From positions 186,001 to 250,000 of the forward strand of contig JACKJH010000005.1 of assembly GCA_020638055.1 (NCBI GenBank): a DNA stretch of 64,000 bases, given 5' to 3'. The notes under the pieces were generated by a model. The model was not told the DNA's origin. It saw only the letters and a list, made by a program, of their open reading frames with translations, and searched no databases. Made by a program: the position numbers and the translations under genes. This document shows positions 33,864 to 42,639 of the stretch, piece by piece. This DNA is from Hyphomicrobiaceae bacterium (GTDB taxonomy: Bacteria; Pseudomonadota; Alphaproteobacteria; Rhizobiales; Hyphomicrobiaceae). Each line of letters starts with the position of its first letter. Within the stretch, counting starts at the first letter, position 1.

Positions 33864-34832
33864 CTACTCAGCAGGCGATGTATGGACGTCGTCAGACGCA
33901 CTTTTTTCGCCATGATTGGTTGTTGTCACGCGTTTGCTCAGCCGAAGTCCTGACTGTTTGCCAGCACCCGGCGTGTAAACGAACGGGAATATCAACTGCT
34001 GAATGTAGCCTTTGGGGAAATCCGGCACCTCATCGACACCCATGTCATGCGCCTGGATCGGATGTGAGGGCTCTGGCTGGAAAGTCCCCAGCATGCGGTC
34101 CCATAGCGTGAGAAACAGACCGAAATTGCAATCGCCTTCCTTGCCCCAATTTACATGGTGCAAATGGTGGAGGCTGCCGATGGCCAAGTGGTTGCGGAAC
34201 GGCCCAAGTACATAATCGATATTTGCATGCTGAATGAGCAACTGGATCGAAACCACGAAGCCCAGGAGCACAGCCACATCAACCGGCATGCCCATGATAA
34301 CCAGCGGCGCGGTGCCAACGACCATGTCGAGCGTCTGGTGCAAGGGGTGCCGGACTAGCCCGTTCAAACCATAAAGACGCGGCACGCCGTGATGAACCGC
34401 GTGCAAACGCCAAAGCAGCGGCACACGATGGCTCCAATAGTGCACCAGCATGAACGCCAGGTCGGCAACAACCACCGCCAGCAGAAGCTGCGCCAGGAGC
34501 GGCCATTCCGTCGGCCAAATCCCCTGGAAGGGGAACAGCCAGACAATCACCGGGATCAACAGAACGCCGTTGATGTTGGAGATTTCATAAACGATGGCGT
34601 GAAGGATGGAGGCGGTGTTGTCGCCATGATCGTCATTCCAGGCACCGTAAGCCGGTGAAACCCGTTCCGCTATGAAGACAGTCAAGAGCGCCACGCCCAA
34701 GAGCGGTGCCAGCCAGCCGTAGGAATAGCCATTGACAACGAGCCAGAAGGCCGCGCCGTTGAGGCCCAGGATCATGAATGGCACAAAACCATAGCGAACA
34801 AGCGTGCGCACGTTCCCAAATCCTTCAGTCAA
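33864..34832 (-). CDS. Sterol desaturase / fatty acid hydroxylase family protein
   Basis: 322 residues from a TTG at 34832, as no in-frame ATG lies nearby; the start is uncertain. Four or five membrane helices surround the histidine clusters HYWSH, HAVHH, HANID and HLHHV, the eight-histidine di-iron site of the FA-hydroxylase superfamily. It probably hydroxylates or desaturates a membrane lipid, hopanoid or carotenoid at the cytoplasmic face. The C-terminal ~45 residues are polar. No neighbour points to the substrate. Confidence 0.85.
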   Translation of the reverse strand: MTEGFGNVRTLVRYGFVPFMILGLNGAAFWLVVNGYSYGWLAPLLGVALLTVFIAERVSPAYGAWNDDHGDNTASILHAIVYEISNINGVLLIPVIVWLFPFQGIWPTEWPLLAQLLLAVVVADLAFMLVHYWSHRVPLLWRLHAVHHGVPRLYGLNGLVRHPLHQTLDMVVGTAPLVIMGMPVDVAVLLGFVVSIQLLIQHANIDYVLGPFRNHLAIGSLHHLHHVNWGKEGDCNFGLFLTLWDRMLGTFQPEPSHPIQAHDMGVDEVPDFPKGYIQQLIFPFVYTPGAGKQSGLRLSKRVTTTNHGEKSASDDVHTSPAE

Positions 34833-35293
34833 TCATTTACCCAATGCGAGAGATGGTCTGAATTGCCAGGCCATGGGCTCATTTCACTTCAAAATGCTGG
34901 CGCGCCATAAGAGTAACGTTATCAAAACACGCCTTTCAACGCGATCTTGCGACAACGCTACATTCCGAATAAAGCACGGCCGGCCTCGTAATGGCATGGG
35001 CAGCATGGTTCGCAAATTGGATTACTATTGCAACGTTAAAACATTGAGAACAATCAATTAAGCCAAAATATCGCATCCAATGAGAGTGATTTCACGACGT
35101 TGTGAAAACCACAAGGTTATGCAGGCGTAATAACCGGACCCGGCAATTCATTCATTCGGCTGGATGCGCGGCTTTCAAATGGTCTCAATTAGATAATCTC
35201 AATTAGGTAATCGGATTAGCGATGTTTCGCCGCGAACCCATCTTTGGGATGGTATCGCTCGCGGCGAATAAGGTCTGAGGTGTCAGCGTGTGC
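34833..35293. repeat. Repeat-rich intergenic region: palindrome, tandem repeat and compound hairpin
   Basis: No gene is seen. It contains TTTCAC-GACGTT-GTGAAA (35090-35107), a two-unit tandem repeat of TCTCAATTAG(A/G)TAA (35183-35210), and a compound hairpin. The hairpin's outer arms, TTCGCCGCGA (35226-35235) and TCGCGGCGAA (35259-35268), enclose an inner stem CCATC/GATGG (35238-35252). The sequence to 35060 is AT-rich and otherwise featureless. Confidence 0.7.
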
Positions 35294-35565
35294 TTAACCC
35301 GCCTTTCTCACGATGGTATGGCCGGCACGGAGGTGCAAATGATGACAGGCCAGGAGAGCCGTGTAGTTCGATGTGGTACATCGGGCAAACGGCACGACAC
35401 AGACTGTCATCATTTCCACCCCGCCCTGCGGGTCGTGCTGGCGCGGCCGACCGCTGCGTCGGGCGGCTCAACCGTAGACCACCGCTACGCTTTTCGCCTC
35501 CCTCCTTGCGGGTCGCCTCGCGCCAGCGCGATGACGGCCGTGCTCTCGTGAGAAAGGCGGGTTAA
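35294..35565. mobile_element. MITE-like element, family B, copy 1 (272 bp)
   Basis: The ends are 20-bp perfect inverted repeats, 35294-35313 and 35546-35565, each ending in TTAA next to the core CCCGCCTTTCTCACGA. Inside, GGTGCAAATGATGAC (from 35332) pairs with a near-perfect partner around 35406-35420. It has no coding capacity. Compared with copy 2 at 56126 it carries roughly 85 extra bases in its right half. The right end supplies the TAA stop codon of the adjacent MBL gene. Confidence 0.85.
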
Positions 35566-36572
35566 CCCGCCGCTACGTAGGCATAGGCGCCGTCCTTTTT
35601 CTCAACACGACCAATTCCAGGGAATGGTAGGTGATAGCCGATCACGCGGGACTTCTCGGCAACGAGTTTTTCCAGAAGCTTTTTGCGCGTTTCCACGGCC
35701 TGCTCGGGCACATGGTCAGCCGCCGGCCGCCAATCAGGGTGCTCAAACGAAATGATGGGGTGAATGAGTGCGTCTCCAAGCACCACCAGATTGTCACCAC
35801 CCGCGGTCAGTTGTAGCGACAAATGCCCCTGTGTGTGGCCTGGCGTATCGAAAACACTAAGGCCCGGTATGATTTCATCACCAGCCTTGATGCGCTGCGC
35901 CTTGCCTTCAATAGCTGTGATCCGGCGGCGGGCAGCGGGAACGAACGTGGCGCGGTCTGCGGGCAGTCCCTTCTCGGCATCTTCCGAGAACCAGTAATCC
36001 CATTCGTTGGCACCGATCAGGTGGGTCGCATTGGCAAAGCGCGCCTCTTCCTCGAAATCATCCAGCACCCCCCAAAGGTGGTCCGGATGGCCGTGTGTGA
36101 AAACGACCTTGGTGATCGAGTCGGGGTCAATGCCCGCGGCATCAAGGTTGGCGGACAACTTGCCCGCAGTGGGCATGAAGTTCGGGCCGGAACCCGCATC
36201 GATCAGAATCACGTCATCACCCGTCTTGATAAGCGTGACATTAGTCGGCGGCTTTGCCATTTCGCCGCCGCTTTGCCCGCCCTGGGCAAGCGCAGCGTTG
36301 CGCTCTGCGTCGGGAACGTCAGGTGCTGCCAATCGTGCCGGCATCATCAAGTGACCGTCCGAGACCACGGTTATTTCAAAGTTACCCAGCTTGAGAGTTT
36401 GTGCCGTCGGCGCTTTTGCAAGTGCCGGCCGAGGCAACGTCGCTCCGCCACCAAAGCCAATCAGCGCTGTCGACGCCACTGCAGCCCCGCCCAAAAGCAC
36501 CTCTCGCCGCGATGCAGGCAGCCGATCACTGCGTCCTGTTCCAGCGGGTTTTGTCTGATGCCTCTTGGACAT
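35562..36572 (-). CDS. Tat-exported MBL-fold hydrolase
   Basis: 336 residues, ATG at 36572. The N-terminus has the twin-arginine motif SRREVLLGG followed by a hydrophobic stretch and an ALA-type cleavage region near residue 52, so it is exported folded to the periplasm. The metallo-beta-lactamase motif THGHPDHLWG provides the HxHxDH site, with further ligands in TPGHTQGH and LGDALIHP. This is the quorum-quencher/arylsulfatase-like MBL subgroup often with Tat signals; substrate unknown. The TAA stop lies in the terminal inverted repeat of the adjacent MITE-like element, so the last codons may have been altered by insertion. Confidence 0.87.
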   Translation of the reverse strand: MSKRHQTKPAGTGRSDRLPASRREVLLGGAAVASTALIGFGGGATLPRPALAKAPTAQTLKLGNFEITVVSDGHLMMPARLAAPDVPDAERNAALAQGGQSGGEMAKPPTNVTLIKTGDDVILIDAGSGPNFMPTAGKLSANLDAAGIDPDSITKVVFTHGHPDHLWGVLDDFEEEARFANATHLIGANEWDYWFSEDAEKGLPADRATFVPAARRRITAIEGKAQRIKAGDEIIPGLSVFDTPGHTQGHLSLQLTAGGDNLVVLGDALIHPIISFEHPDWRPAADHVPEQAVETRKKLLEKLVAEKSRVIGYHLPFPGIGRVEKKDGAYAYVAAG

Positions 36573-36745
36573 GTTTTTCCTCCGAATAATTTTCTACATT
36601 GCACGCGGATGGACAGCGTGGCGCTTGGAACTAACCATGCATTTGAATGCTGATCTATTCAAATAGAACTGAGCAGGCAAATCCAGCCATGCAACCATAC
36701 AGGAAGTAGATTTTTATCAATCACTTAAAAAAAGAATTCTCATTG

Positions 36746-36900
36746 ATGTACGAACGGTTGAAATGCACCAGCACTCTCATCGCGTTGATCGTCGTCACCG
36801 GCCACTGGCTGGTGACGGCACAAGCGGCAGACCCACATGCCATTTATGAAAACCGATGTGCTGGCTGCCACGCACCCCATGCCCGAGGCCTCGCCGAGCG
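36746..36900 (+). pseudogene. Cytochrome c fragment, truncated
   Basis: From the ATG at 36746 the frame gives a signal peptide (STLIALIVVTGHWLVTAQA) and then DPHAIYENRCAGCHAPHARGLA with a CxxCH haem site. After about residue 50 the sequence no longer resembles a cytochrome and runs out in low-complexity Arg/Ser-rich text up to 37192, with no second haem or methionine-ligand region. The 3' part appears lost or replaced. From about 36890 to 37015 the minus strand reads as a plausible but unrecognised helical protein fragment, which suggests a recombination junction near 36890. Confidence 0.55.
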
Positions 36901-37290
36901 TATAGAGTACCTTGGCCCGCTGACACGGGACATCAACGCCCTTCAACGACTCGAGAAAATCGATCATAGTGTCGAACGCCTCGGCCACCTTCTGCGTCGA
37001 CCGATTGCCTGCCATCGTGGTGATCCACCACGCGAATCAACAGGACACTCATACACGCAATATTCTCCTGGCTTGCCCGCCAGACTCACCCGATCGCCCT
37101 GGTGGCAAAGCAGGAAGGCTATGGGGTTCAAATCGTTGCCCGGAGAAAAGCCAAGTATGAATAGCAGAAACTTGTCTTCGTCCATTCGTTGACTTGGTGT
37201 GAGTCACTTGCATACTTCAGTTGCACATTGTGAGTTGCGGGCACCATGCGCTCGCGAAAAAACGAAAATATTCACCTGGAATGAATAGCC

Positions 37291-38757
37291 ATGAGAATTG
37301 ATGTCTATAATCGCTTGTTCGCAATGCAGGCTAGTCGCCGAAGTATACTGCAAGGCGCAGCCGCCAGCATCCTCAGCGCTTGCTCGCTCAGTGCTTGCTC
37401 GGATGACGGCCCCGGCAAATTCATCCTTGCGAAGAAATCTAATGCGAATTCCAAAGTCCAAATCCTAACGGAAAGGTATGAAAACAATCTTCGTGCCCTT
37501 GCCGATTACCTTCCAATAACCGTACACAACACTTGGGATTTGCTTCGAGCTTTTGCCGATTACTTTCCAAATCGCTGGGATTTGATCGCCGTACTTAAAT
37601 GGTCCGCCTACGGCAATGACATCCACGTGCTAGGCCCCGTTGCAGCCAAAGTCGCCGCTGGTGTCGCAATACGCACCAATCAGGACGCGGAAATACTGGC
37701 GCAATTTCACCCCAAATCAATTATTCGCATTTCCCCCACCACTTACGAGTTAGCTAAAGAGGCGGTGGTCAAGAAACTAAATGTAACAGAATTGATTGGA
37801 ACACTGGCAGATTTAGAGGCCGTGACTCGCGTGGCGCAGGAAGAAAACACCACGATCAATGCCTCAATATATCTTTTCGACCACTACGGTGATCCCTGGG
37901 GATTTGAATTCAAGTCATCCGCCGAGTTACAAGACCTCGTGGATTCAATTGACCCAAAGCGTGTGAAAGTACAAGGCATCTTCACGCATCTAGGCTACTT
38001 GCAAGCCGCCCCCAATGTGCAAATCAACGAGCGGATTAAGCTATTTTTAAAAGTTGCCGGCCCAGTTGCCGTAAAATTGGCTGCAAGTCTGGGACCCGAC
38101 GACCCACCTATCTCCGTCCACTGGGGCGCCAGCAGCGAAGTAAGCCGGCTTTGGAACACAAGCACGGGAAGCATCGTTCTTCCCGAAGATCCTGAACTGC
38201 GCTCACTGGCGGATGCTTGCCTATCCAATCCAAAAATCAAGTTCGCTTTGCGCCTGGGCGCCATTACCTTTGGGGGACGCGAATTTGAATTCCCTGAGCT
38301 GAAATCTATTATTTGGTGGAAAGCAAAAATCGCTGCATTACATTCCAGCGGAAATACCAATATTGCGGTTATCAATGTGGGAATCAACGATGGGTATCCC
38401 CGCCTGTTCCGACGACAGGGCAAGTGGGGAGAAGTCAGTATTGGCGGCACACGTTACCCCTTAGCAACCCCACCTCAAGCGCATAAAATTGAAGTAGATG
38501 TCGGGCCCAATCCAGACCCGAAAAAGGTATTTCCTGGGGCAGAGGTTTGTCTATTGTGCAACGATATGACGCCCGATGATGTCTTTAAACACGTAGCAGA
38601 AGATACCTATAACATTGCTATGTGCGCCACTGGTGCGAGCCCTAAATTTGAAGAGGAATCGATGTTTGTCTACGACGATGCCCCTGCTTGTGAGGGCCCC
38701 GTCCAATATGTGGAGAAGCGTAACGTCAGAGGGCCGAATGGTGAAATGCAGAAGTGA
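37291..38757 (+). CDS. Tat-exported lipoprotein with alanine-racemase fold
   Basis: 488 residues; the ATG at 37324 is an alternative start. The N-terminus has a Tat motif, SRRSILQG (residues 15-22), and one of two lipoboxes (Cys31 or Cys36, each preceded by LSA). The rest follows the alanine racemase fold III order: PLP lysine Lys103 in LKWSAYGND, then GIFTHLGYL, HWGASSE, RLGAITFGG, INDGYPR (365-371) and a C-terminal barrel domain (VSIGGTRYPLA, DVFKHVAEDTYNIAMC). The loop that normally carries the catalytic tyrosine (GYGxTW type) is reduced to HSSGNTN (351-357). It may therefore bind PLP without racemising. Base composition is AT-richer than neighbours, hinting at transfer. Confidence 0.78.
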   Translation: MRIDVYNRLFAMQASRRSILQGAAASILSACSLSACSDDGPGKFILAKKSNANSKVQILTERYENNLRALADYLPITVHNTWDLLRAFADYFPNRWDLIAVLKWSAYGNDIHVLGPVAAKVAAGVAIRTNQDAEILAQFHPKSIIRISPTTYELAKEAVVKKLNVTELIGTLADLEAVTRVAQEENTTINASIYLFDHYGDPWGFEFKSSAELQDLVDSIDPKRVKVQGIFTHLGYLQAAPNVQINERIKLFLKVAGPVAVKLAASLGPDDPPISVHWGASSEVSRLWNTSTGSIVLPEDPELRSLADACLSNPKIKFALRLGAITFGGREFEFPELKSIIWWKAKIAALHSSGNTNIAVINVGINDGYPRLFRRQGKWGEVSIGGTRYPLATPPQAHKIEVDVGPNPDPKKVFPGAEVCLLCNDMTPDDVFKHVAEDTYNIAMCATGASPKFEEESMFVYDDAPACEGPVQYVEKRNVRGPNGEMQK

Positions 38758-38896
38758 AGGCTGTGAACACTAGAGCATCGGGACGACAAGTCCACCAATC
38801 CCCGCACGACTTGCCCCCACTTTTGCGCGAAGTGCGGTAGATTAAATCCTGTCCGGCCATTGTCGCCGTCTCCGTCTGATTGGCTTAATGGCTTGT

Positions 38897-39595
38897 TCAC
38901 GCCATGAGCCAGGTGCGCAGGGCGCGGGTGACGACATCGGGTGCTTCTAGCGTCGACAGGTGGCCAGACCCGGGCAGGACGGTAAGCGCGCTACCGGAAA
39001 TCCCATCACACATTTCCTGCGCCATTGAAACCGGTGTTAGTTTGTCCTCTTCGCCCACCAGCACCAGCGTTGGGCAGGAAATGGATTTGAGCATGGGTCG
39101 GCTATCTGGCCTACCCATTATGGCATGCTGCTGGTTTGAAAATCCCTGCGTACCTATAGACTCCGCCATCACCAGAAATGTCTGTCGAAGAGCTGTATCG
39201 TTGTGCCGGGACGGCGCCACCAGTGCGGGAAACATTTCGCGCGCCGCAGCCGATACGCCCTTCGCGCCGGCAAGGAAAACAAGCCGCTTCCGGTTTTCAC
39301 TTTGCTCAGGGGTGTCAGGGCGTGCACTCGTATCCAGAAGGGCTAACCGCTCTACGCGTTCTGGAGCCAGCCGCAGGATCTCAAACGCGATATAGCCACC
39401 CATGGAAAGCCCGGCGAGGGAAAACCGCTCAGGCGCAGCCGCCAATATAGAGCTGGCCAGACCCGTCATTGTATCGGCATTTGCGTGTTCTGCGACAGTG
39501 ACACGCGCAACGTCTGCCAAACCGGAGATCTGCGCAGCAAATAGCGCATCGGTGCACAACAGACCGGGAATGAGAACCAGATCGCGCTCCACCAT
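38897..39595 (-). CDS. Alpha/beta hydrolase
   Basis: 232 residues. The ATG at 39595 follows GGAGG at six bases, so it is preferred to the in-frame ATG at 39613. The alpha/beta hydrolase core is clear: LIPGLLCTD (oxyanion region), nucleophile elbow GLSMGGYIAFE, the acid region LVLVGEEDKLTP and the histidine GSGHLSTLE. No signal peptide or membrane segment, so it is a cytoplasmic esterase, lipase-like or C-C hydrolase. Substrate unknown; neighbours give no pathway context. Confidence 0.87.
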   Translation of the reverse strand: MVERDLVLIPGLLCTDALFAAQISGLADVARVTVAEHANADTMTGLASSILAAAPERFSLAGLSMGGYIAFEILRLAPERVERLALLDTSARPDTPEQSENRKRLVFLAGAKGVSAAAREMFPALVAPSRHNDTALRQTFLVMAESIGTQGFSNQQHAIMGRPDSRPMLKSISCPTLVLVGEEDKLTPVSMAQEMCDGISGSALTVLPGSGHLSTLEAPDVVTRALRTWLMA

Positions 39596-39953
39596 TTTTT
39601 CCTCCGTGGACATTATTTACAGCATCTATCAGCCATTAGTAACCATGCCTAAATCCGGTCGCGGCCTTGTGACACAACTCCCCGCAATTTACGGGCGTTC
39701 CACTTGCTTTTACGGCTTGGTTGTGTCAGCACGTCGCTGACGCGAGCGCAGGGGCTTGAGAGCTGTAGTCCACTCAGACGCACAACTTAGTCCCTTTTTG
39801 ACGCCTTTATACCCTGTTTTGCCGCTTTTCAGGCACTGCTCTCCCCTGCGCTTTGTCTTGGTTCTCGCACCCTCTCATCTCCGGCATCCGGCCGGAATGG
39901 TGTTGATGTGCTGTGGCGAAGGACCAACCAGACGAAGACTGAGAGGATCTCTT
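39596..39953. other. Intergenic, leader region of the DEAD-box helicase
   Basis: About 360 bases upstream of the helicase start. No gene or clear regulatory RNA is seen. In other bacteria, long 5' leaders of cold-shock DEAD-box helicases are regulatory, but no specific structure can be read here. Confidence 0.4.
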
Positions 39954-41822
39954 TTGACCACCACGACGTTTGCTGAGCTAGGTCTCAGCCCAAAGGTTCT
40001 GGCAGCTATCGAGGCTGCCGGTTACGTCACTCCCACACCGATTCAGGCCGACGCGATCCCAGTTGCGCTCACCGGCCGCGATATACTTGGCATAGCTCAA
40101 ACTGGCACTGGCAAGACTGCGGCATTCACAATGCCAATGATCTCCCGTCTGGAAACCGGACGAGCACGTGCTCGCATGCCGCGCTCGCTCATACTAGCGC
40201 CGACACGCGAACTTGCCGCCCAAGTTGCGCAGAGTTTTGAAAAATACGGCACCAACCACAAACTCACCGTCGCGCTGCTCATTGGCGGTGTATCGATGGA
40301 CGATCAGGTCAAGAAGCTGGACCGCGGCGTTGACGTTCTCATTGCCACACCCGGCCGTCTGCTCGACCACTTCAACCGTGGCCGCGTAATGCTGATGGGC
40401 GTTGAGATCCTTGTCATTGACGAGGCCGACCGGATGCTCGATATGGGCTTCATTCCCGACATCGAGAAGATCTGTCGTCTGCTCCCGCCACGGCGCCAGA
40501 CGCTGTTTTTCTCCGCCACCATGCCGCCGGAAATCACGCGTCTTGCCGATCAGTTCCTGAAAGAGCCAACGCGCATTGAAGTGGCCAAGCCTGCAACAAC
40601 TGCCAAGACCATCACACAGCGCTTTCGATATTGTGCCGAAGGCGAGGACTGGGCCAAGCGCGAGGAGCTGCGCGACCTGATCCGCAACGAGGAAAATTTC
40701 AAAAACGCCATCGTCTTCTGCAATCGCAAACGTGACGTGGCAATTCTGCTGAAGTCACTCACCAAGCATGGCTTCAACGCCGGAGCCTTGCACGGCGACA
40801 TGGACCAGAAGAGCCGTATGGAGACGCTCGACAAGTTCCGCTCCGGCGAAATTCTGATCCTTGCAGCCAGCGACGTTGCCGCGCGAGGTCTCGACATTCC
40901 TGACGTGTCGCACGTGTTCAATTTTGATCTGCCCTGGCAGTCCGATGACTACGTGCATCGCATTGGCCGCACTGGCCGCGCCGGCAAATCCGGTATCGCA
41001 TACTCGCTTGTCACCATCGACGACCTGAAGCTCCTCAGCGACATCGCCAAGATTACCGGCGACGCAACCGAATGGATCGGTGAACCGCCAAGCGAGGAAG
41101 AAATCGCCAGCGCTGGCAAGCGCCGCCGTGGACGTGGTGGTCGGACTGCCCGTAGCAGCGATCGCAAAGCTCGAGGTGGGGAACGGAGTGAACGTGCTCG
41201 CCGGTCAACGCGTGAGACCACCGACACCAAAACGGAAGGGGTCCGTAAAGCCTCCCCGGCTTTACCGCCGCGACGCACTGAAGATGCACCCCCTCCACCT
41301 GGCATGGGTGAACAGCCCGATGTGAATTTCGAACCCAACCCGGCAGCACAATCTCTAAGCGGTGGGAAAGATGCCAGCGAAGTAGCCAACTCAAAAGATG
41401 AGCGTCCGAAACGCCGCCGCCGCGGTGGTCGCAGCCACGGGCGCACCGAACAAGATGTCGAAAGCTTTTCGAACAAAGGCAAGGAAGCGGCCGATGAGGC
41501 GCATTCCCAAACGCCAAATCCGCAATCTGCCCGAGCCGCCGATCATGGCGAGACAGACGAGGCAAGCACACAACCAGTAAGGCGGCGCAGTTCACGACAG
41601 AACCCCAACAGCAGCCAATCCGCTCAGGAGAGCCACGCCCGCGCTTCGTCAAATAGTAACGCACGCCGCAAGATGCCCATGCGTCAGCGAAACACAGGCG
41701 AAACACGCGATCATGAAGCTGCTCCAGTTACAACGGGTGCTGCGAAGGGGTTTGCCGACAATGTTCCAGCGTTCCTGAGACGCCCGCTTCCCAAGCGTCA
41801 CCAGAAGGTCGCAAGTGAATAG
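39954..41822 (+). CDS. DEAD-box RNA helicase (RhlE-like)
   Basis: 622 residues. The TTG at 39954 has GAGAGGATC upstream and begins MTTTTFAELGLSPKVL with the Q-motif Phe/Gln region; an open frame further upstream lacks the family's pattern. Motifs: AQTGTGKT (I), PTRELA (Ia), DEADRMLDMGF (II), SAT (III), HRIGRTGRAG (VI). The C-terminal ~200 residues are Arg/Ser/Gly-rich and low complexity, as expected for an RNA-binding disordered tail. RhlE-type helicases remodel ribosome precursors and mRNA. A strong terminator follows. Confidence 0.93.
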   Translation: MTTTTFAELGLSPKVLAAIEAAGYVTPTPIQADAIPVALTGRDILGIAQTGTGKTAAFTMPMISRLETGRARARMPRSLILAPTRELAAQVAQSFEKYGTNHKLTVALLIGGVSMDDQVKKLDRGVDVLIATPGRLLDHFNRGRVMLMGVEILVIDEADRMLDMGFIPDIEKICRLLPPRRQTLFFSATMPPEITRLADQFLKEPTRIEVAKPATTAKTITQRFRYCAEGEDWAKREELRDLIRNEENFKNAIVFCNRKRDVAILLKSLTKHGFNAGALHGDMDQKSRMETLDKFRSGEILILAASDVAARGLDIPDVSHVFNFDLPWQSDDYVHRIGRTGRAGKSGIAYSLVTIDDLKLLSDIAKITGDATEWIGEPPSEEEIASAGKRRRGRGGRTARSSDRKARGGERSERARRSTRETTDTKTEGVRKASPALPPRRTEDAPPPPGMGEQPDVNFEPNPAAQSLSGGKDASEVANSKDERPKRRRRGGRSHGRTEQDVESFSNKGKEAADEAHSQTPNPQSARAADHGETDEASTQPVRRRSSRQNPNSSQSAQESHARASSNSNARRKMPMRQRNTGETRDHEAAPVTTGAAKGFADNVPAFLRRPLPKRHQKVASE

Positions 41823-41910
41823 GTGGCCTCAGCATTTATTTTGCGGCCCCCTATAACCCGGCGTGCGTTCGTGCGAACCATCTGGCGGTTCAAACCACGA
41901 AATTCTTGAA

Positions 41911-41937
41911 CCCCGCTGAAGATCGGCGGGGTTTTTT
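41911..41937 (+). terminator. Rho-independent terminator after the DEAD-box helicase
   Basis: CCCCGC (41911-41916) pairs with GCGGGG (41926-41931), followed directly by six T residues (41932-41937). Confidence 0.93.
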
Positions 41938-41991
41938 CGCATCCTGGCTCTACGCTCAATTGTTGTGAGTTGCAGGCATTGGACCCGAAGC

Positions 41992-42447
41992 CTACTTCAC
42001 TTCAAGTTCCTTGATCGCCCGCTTAGTCAAACGAACGGCATTCTGAAGCTCTTCGAGCTTTTCGCGGGTTTCTTGTTCTGCTGTGCGATAGCAGTCGCGC
42101 TCGAATTCGACGATGGTTCTTGCAGCCAGCATCCCCTGCTGGTCAGTTGTTTGCTCTGTTTTCGCCTGGGCGGTCGGTGACGCATCGTTTGGATGCTGTG
42201 TCCCGATGTTGCTTTTTCCTGCAGCACAATCCGGTTCGGCTGGCGCGTTCAACATCACTTTGCCCGGTGTTGGAATGTTACGAACGCGTTTGCGAAACCT
42301 CTTTTTCGCCAACTCGTTCGCATGTTGTTGATAGGCTTTTTTATACCTGGGCTCAGGCTTTGATGACTGCTGGGGTGGAGATCCCTGGAAATGCGAGCAA
42401 CCCGCAAGTGCAATGCCGCTCAGCACCAGCGCTTGAAAAGCGCGCAT
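41992..42447 (-). CDS. Small lipoprotein, unknown function
   Basis: 151 residues from the ATG at 42447 (MRAFQALVLSGIALAGC), which gives a normal lipoprotein signal with lipobox LAGC. Upstream in-frame starts at 42543 and after would put a long charged leader in front. The mature protein is polar, with basic RYKKAYQQHANELAKKRFRK near the start and a helical C-terminus (TREKLEELQNAVRLTKRA). One cysteine pair lies in the mature part. Unknown function. Confidence 0.65.
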   Translation of the reverse strand: MRAFQALVLSGIALAGCSHFQGSPPQQSSKPEPRYKKAYQQHANELAKKRFRKRVRNIPTPGKVMLNAPAEPDCAAGKSNIGTQHPNDASPTAQAKTEQTTDQQGMLAARTIVEFERDCYRTAEQETREKLEELQNAVRLTKRAIKELEVK

Positions 42448-42639
42448 CCCGCTTTCGCCAGCCTTACCAGCGCCGGCCGATCCGCGAACTCCCCTGATCT
42501 TCCGCATAACAAACGGACTCCCACACTTCATGCGTGAGCCCATTATCGTTCATCCCGCTTACTGTCGCGTAAACGTGGCTCGGATCGAAGGTTGAAAATC
42601 CGTAAATGATTGTCGCAAATTTTTGCCGACCAACAGTTG

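Noticed and set aside
34804..35061. 85-codon plus-strand frame starting inside the sterol-desaturase gene
   Set aside because: Low-complexity content, overlaps the start of a confident gene on the other strand, no ribosome-binding site.
35283..35571. Short open frames across the MITE-like element as a transposase remnant
   Set aside because: Several frames are open only because of GC-rich inverted repeats; no DDE or HUH motif appears.
39756..39953. Extension of the DEAD-box helicase upstream of the TTG at 39954
   Set aside because: The extension has no similarity to the family, and GAGAGGATC sits correctly before the TTG.
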